A stretch of 64,000 bases of DNA from Bacteroidota bacterium (lineage in GTDB: Bacteria > Bacteroidota > Ignavibacteria > Kapaibacteriales > Kapaibacteriaceae): positions 1 through 64,000 of the forward strand of contig JAFDZT010000007.1 of the NCBI GenBank assembly GCA_018266735.1, written 5' to 3'. The notes beneath the pieces are model-generated. The model was not told the origin of the DNA and searched no databases. It was given only the letters and a program-made list of their open reading frames with translations. Position numbers and translations under genes: made by a program. The number at the start of each line of letters is the position of its first letter. Within the stretch, counting starts at the first letter, position 1. Positions 60,796 through 64,000 of this stretch are shown piece after piece.

Positions 60796-62127
60796 ATGAT
60801 CGTCGTCCTTCGACTTGGGGTTTTTCTCGTCCTGCTGAGCGTTTGTGCGCATGCTCAGAAGTTCTCGCGGTATAACGACTCGTCATTCTGTCAGAACGGA
60901 GGCTTTTCCATGGTCCTTCGTTCTCCCGACGGACCGCAGTTCTACGGCTACGCGCAGTACAGCCTTGCCACCATGCCGCCCTTCCAGTCGTTCGTTCGAA
61001 CACCGCAATCGATCACATGCGATTCGATCGATGGTCCTGGAGCGATCCCTCCATCGAATAGATCCTCATTCGCACAGTACATCCTCCATAACGATACACT
61101 CACGATCGCAACGCCGGATGGGACGTTTCGTTCTGTCGATTGGGGGCCTTGGCAACGTGTGGCACTTGCAATGCCAAACCGAGAGATCGTGATCACCTCC
61201 TTGGCGCCGCTACCGGACGGTAGGTTACTCGCAGCAGCACACAGCTACGTTGTCGTGCGTCGCGACACCTCGGGTGGGGTTATCGGGAGCTACATTGATT
61301 CTTCGAGATTTCATGTTGGCTTTGTGAATGGACTTGCGTTTGAGGAGACCTCTTCCTTTCTGTACAACTCGCTAACGTTGCTTGGGAACACGGGTGCAAC
61401 GCTTCCGGATGGGACGACCTATTTCGGTTCCTATCTGAACAACAATGCCCAAGCGTATCTGCTTGAAGTGTCTCCGAATGGGAGTACAGCTCCTGTTGCA
61501 CCCCCTGCAGGAATGATCCATCGTTATCAATCGCCTGTTGTTGTACGAGTGGGTGATCATATCGTGTACACGTTCTATGGTCAAACAAGCGCCGAACGCG
61601 AAACGAGTCCGGCCTGCTACGTTCGGCTCGACACTCGCACGCGAGAGTCGTCACTGCACTACGTTGATGGACCATTCCCAACCGGCGGCTGGAGTGGTGA
61701 CTCGCTAGCGCTTGTCATGGCCGGCGGCAGTGTATGGGTGGTGCGAGAGAACAGTGTCAAACTCTACAACGTAGAAGATCAGATCTCAGGATTGCCGTGG
61801 ACGCCCACCTTCTATTCTGCGCATCGCACATCGTCGACGGAATGGCTCTTGAGTTCCAACAGTGGTGTGTACTTCTTCACGTTCGACGTGACCACTTCTG
61901 TCGATGATGATGCCACCCACGCAAGTTCAGATCGCATTGCAACGTCGAGCAAAACCATCGATCTCTCCGACCGCGATCCCGACCCGGCATCCGTGCAGTG
62001 GGAAGTGATCGATGCCATTGGCCACACGTGTGCGACCGGCACAGGTCCACATGTTTCCATTCCACCGTCCTCCGGTTTGTACGTGGTTCGATTCCGGAAC
62101 GCCCAAGTTGTGGTGATGGCCTTGTAA
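60796..62127 (+). CDS. Secreted protein of unknown function with sorting-like tail, 443 aa
   Basis: The start is taken at the ATG at 60796, after GTGGGG; a GTG at 60784 is possible. The signal peptide is MIVVLRLGVFLVLLSVCAHAQ. The body is beta-rich, resembling a propeller (PLPDGRLLAAAHSYVVVRRDTSGGVIGSY, LPDGTTYFGSYLNNNAQAYLLEVSPNG), without a family I can name. The last ~50 residues (VQWEVIDAIGHTCATGTGPHVSIPPSSGLYVVRFRNAQVVVMAL) look like a type IX sorting domain. Cell-surface or released. Confidence 0.8.
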   Translation: MIVVLRLGVFLVLLSVCAHAQKFSRYNDSSFCQNGGFSMVLRSPDGPQFYGYAQYSLATMPPFQSFVRTPQSITCDSIDGPGAIPPSNRSSFAQYILHNDTLTIATPDGTFRSVDWGPWQRVALAMPNREIVITSLAPLPDGRLLAAAHSYVVVRRDTSGGVIGSYIDSSRFHVGFVNGLAFEETSSFLYNSLTLLGNTGATLPDGTTYFGSYLNNNAQAYLLEVSPNGSTAPVAPPAGMIHRYQSPVVVRVGDHIVYTFYGQTSAERETSPACYVRLDTRTRESSLHYVDGPFPTGGWSGDSLALVMAGGSVWVVRENSVKLYNVEDQISGLPWTPTFYSAHRTSSTEWLLSSNSGVYFFTFDVTTSVDDDATHASSDRIATSSKTIDLSDRDPDPASVQWEVIDAIGHTCATGTGPHVSIPPSSGLYVVRFRNAQVVVMAL

Positions 62128-62141
62128 CGGCACTGCGCCGT

Positions 62142-62417
62142 TCACACAGCAAACGGATCGTTCCCGGTGATTCGAGCCCACAAGCCATCGGGTGCCAAGT
62201 CTACACCGCACGGCCATGCAACGGCACCACGTTCGACGTATACCTTCGCAAACTCTTCATCGTCGCGCAACGCGGTGAAGACGGTGCCTTCTGTCCCATA
62301 AATGGAGCTCGACAGATCCTCCACACCGGATGACCCGTCTGCAAACTCGATGTAGATAGTACGACCATCGATAGGTCGGACATTCACAACGCGCCAAGGA
62401 ATCAATGTTGCATTCAT
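62142..62417 (-). CDS. DUF2442 family protein, 91 aa
   Basis: MNATLIPWRVVNVRPIDGRTIYIEFADGSSGVEDLSSSIYG...FTALRDDEEFAKVYVERGAVAWPCGVDLAPDGLWARI matches the DUF2442 pattern (V.p..dy.L.v.F.dG....D...l.....f..L.d...F..v.vd.g.v.Wp.g.dl.pd.l). It follows a DUF4160 gene by six bases; such pairs are frequent and toxin-antitoxin-like, but function is unproven. Confidence 0.85.
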   Translation of the reverse strand: MNATLIPWRVVNVRPIDGRTIYIEFADGSSGVEDLSSSIYGTEGTVFTALRDDEEFAKVYVERGAVAWPCGVDLAPDGLWARITGNDPFAV

Positions 62418-62423
62418 GGATTT

Positions 62424-62684
62424 TTAAGGAAGTGGTGGAATGTTCAGCGGTGATTGACCGTACCGACAGCGATGCCAATTCAACCGTAACTCTTCACGAT
62501 GCAGTTCCGCCCATTCAGTCACTAACGCCATCACTCGCGCAGGTAGGTATCCGGATGCAAGATGAAGCTCATCTATCAAAATAACAGCTTCGTACTCTCC
62601 ATAGGTCGCATGGAAATGCGGATACCCATGCTCATTCCAATACATCGCAATCGTGATGCCGTAAAATACTGATATTGTTGGCAT
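62424..62684 (-). CDS. DUF4160 family protein, 86 aa
   Basis: MPTISVFYGITIAMYWNEHGYPHFHATYGEYEAVILIDELHLASGYLPARVMALVTEWAELHREELRLNWHRCRYGQSPLNIPPLP has the hallmarks of DUF4160: the start MPTI..F.GI.I.M....H..PHFHA.YGe..A and the end W...H..EL..NW. It pairs with the downstream DUF2442 gene. No promoter box was identified with confidence. Confidence 0.92.
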   Translation of the reverse strand: MPTISVFYGITIAMYWNEHGYPHFHATYGEYEAVILIDELHLASGYLPARVMALVTEWAELHREELRLNWHRCRYGQSPLNIPPLP

Positions 62685-62788
62685 AGGAGTTCCTGAAGAT
62701 GTGTATTTGAAGAGCGCACAGTGCGGCCCTTATCACGATCTTCGTGCACTCAACCCCTATGTTTGTGACACCTCAGCTTCACTACTTC

Positions 62789-63928
62789 ATGCGTCTCCCC
62801 CTTCTATCCCTCCTGTGTTTCTTGTGTGCGGCGACCACTTCACTTGTGTACGCCAACGACGGCGTGTTCTACGGATGCTCCGGTATTGACGAGCCACTGA
62901 AACCAACTCGGGTCCGCATTCACCACGAGTGGCTTTCGATTCGCTTTCTCCAACGTGATGCGAACGAATTCTACTCTGATTCGGAGGCCGAAGTGAACGT
63001 CAGATTTCATTTCTGGAATCCGGAGAAGAAGACGGTCACCTTGCCAGTGGGCTTTGTGGTCCCGAGAGGCGGTGGCGACTACGGATATGACGACTACAAC
63101 AGAACCGCTGTGTCGCTCTTCACTACACAAGTGAATGGAGCACTTCTGTCTCATCGATTGTATGAGCGCGCATGCGATACGTGCTCTCTTCGTGACACGG
63201 TCATCATCCCCGAGGGCGATGGTGGTATCGATCCAAACGGAGGTGGTCCGGAACATGTTTTCCTTTCGAAGATGTCGTTCAAGCCCGGATTGAATGTCGT
63301 TACGCATTCATATCGTCAGCGGTTGTCGATGGGCATGAGCGTGCTCTCAGAGTTTTACTACATACTGACGACTGCCAAACACTGGGCAGGCCAAGTGATC
63401 GATACGTTCGAATGCGATATCGCACCGACGCGAAACGTTGTTTGCTTCATCGACGGCATGGATGCACTCCCGCGCCCTACGCTTGTAGGCATCGGAGCAC
63501 TCGCACCTCATCTATTGGCATCTCACGCAAAGTCCGATTTCTCTGTTTTTGAAGACATGGGCGATCTTGCCATCAGGATCATAGATGCGACGATCCATTT
63601 TCGTGCTACCTCGTTCAAGCCTCGTTCAAACCTTGCTGTCAGATTGTTCGATCGAGTTCGATTTCAGTATCCCTCATCAGGCAATCCCTTCGATCCAGAT
63701 CGAAAGCACCCACACCTCTACGATATATACGCGGGGTATGGTTTTGTCTTCAAGGACGCCAAGGTTCAGCGTTGGTACGAACGCCAACCTTGGTACATCG
63801 CCGACCCAAACTGCACTCCCGAGAGCATGCAACTGACAGAGCAGGACCGAGAGAGTGTCAAAGATCTTCTCAACGATCACCGGGACGATCCAGCTATCTA
63901 CGGCAGACCGCCGTTGAAGCGTAAGTGA
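62789..63928 (+). CDS. Secreted YARHG-domain protein, 379 aa
   Basis: The start is uncertain: the ATG at 62789 gives a good signal peptide (MRLPLLSLLCFLCAATTSLVYAND) but has no clear RBS, and the frame extends upstream to 62744. The last ~70 residues hold a YARHG-type extracellular domain (DIYAGYGFVFKDAKVQRWYERQPWYIADPNC...LTEQDRESVKDLL), here with YAGYG for YARHG. The rest is beta-rich with a Cys pair in ACDTCSLRD. Family function unknown. The remaining 63929-64000 contains TATCTTCG at about 63969, a possible -7 box for a gene outside the window. Confidence 0.8.
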   Translation: MRLPLLSLLCFLCAATTSLVYANDGVFYGCSGIDEPLKPTRVRIHHEWLSIRFLQRDANEFYSDSEAEVNVRFHFWNPEKKTVTLPVGFVVPRGGGDYGYDDYNRTAVSLFTTQVNGALLSHRLYERACDTCSLRDTVIIPEGDGGIDPNGGGPEHVFLSKMSFKPGLNVVTHSYRQRLSMGMSVLSEFYYILTTAKHWAGQVIDTFECDIAPTRNVVCFIDGMDALPRPTLVGIGALAPHLLASHAKSDFSVFEDMGDLAIRIIDATIHFRATSFKPRSNLAVRLFDRVRFQYPSSGNPFDPDRKHPHLYDIYAGYGFVFKDAKVQRWYERQPWYIADPNCTPESMQLTEQDRESVKDLLNDHRDDPAIYGRPPLKRK

Positions 63929-64000
63929 CGGGAAACTCGAACCATCTCCATCACATCCGTTGACCGTATCTTCGCGTGCATAGCAGCCAACCCTCGATCA

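Noticed and set aside
1-64000. tRNA genes, rRNA genes, CRISPR arrays, transposases
   Set aside because: None were recognised; intergenic gaps are short and those inspected show no cloverleaf, regular spacer arrays or DDE/tyrosine recombinase-like proteins. A covariance-model scan would settle small RNAs.

Overview
The window reads as chromosome from a free-living bacterium of the Bacteroidota/FCB group, most plausibly the Kapabacteria/Chlorobi-Ignavibacteria branch (inference). The grounds are many secreted proteins with type IX-secretion-like C-terminal domains ending in short 'G.Y.v.v..g' strands, Bacteroidetes-type TAnnTTTG -7 boxes before several genes, DUF5686 and DUF6952 proteins, a YARHG-domain protein, HPr kinase beside a hibernation factor, and moderately high GC with ATGA/GTGA gene overlaps. 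No rRNA, tRNA, CRISPR array or transposase was seen.

Layout. 1-1466: two tandem paralogous proteins of unknown function, the first cut by the window edge. 1603-4256: an AT-richer accessory block on the minus strand holding the most unusual content: four near-identical 17-codon ORFs (MKxxRTLPYIIDRGEEN), three related 57-61-codon ORFs (MDxLxAxLxxFG...IDRxED) and two paralogous 119-aa proteins, closed by a terminator. A divergent helical, TPR-like 505-aa protein (4256-5773) flanks it and has a sharp GC change inside the gene. 5776-9803: two intact TPR-adenylate cyclases and a third reduced to a deletion pseudogene. 10029-18596: a large subtilisin-like exoprotease, an ECF sigma factor coupled to a membrane-anchored partner, and a secreted/outer-membrane pair. 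18597-23505: dinD with a perfect internal palindrome, a dinD remnant, a DUF5686 outer-membrane protein and an orphan sugar-type binding lipoprotein.

23557-44217 is mainly housekeeping: pyrG, a GlmU-like acyltransferase, an SDR, a CAP-domain secreted protein, an AlbA_2 protein with a peptide-binding lipoprotein, hprK-hpf, accD-arginase-OMP, an esterase-like secreted protein, greA, tgt-yajC-ribBA, peroxiredoxin/DUF6952/thioredoxin, an acyltransferase and mnmA. 44222-51508 carries a large beta-propeller secreted protein, a glycosyltransferase, and a kbl / 3-hydroxyacyl-CoA dehydrogenase / LolC-E-type permease operon. 51452-52542 is an AT-richer secreted-protein gene inserted between two convergent genes whose overlapping 3' ends were duplicated, so both stay intact. 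52490-59459 is a yqeY-mutS2-accC-purL-doxX operon. 59550-60772 is HAD phosphatase plus peptide deformylase. The right end holds secreted proteins and a DUF4160/DUF2442 pair.

The candidate new system is the small-peptide block at 1758-3995. Its ORFs share a C-terminal I-D-R-x-E-(D/E) signature, each has its own ribosome binding site, the 17-mers differ by synonymous changes, and the 119-aa proteins recur downstream of them. Function is unknown. A second theme is a dispersed heptamer repeat (GTGACAA-like) at gene ends, which in one cyclase has expanded in frame by three units.
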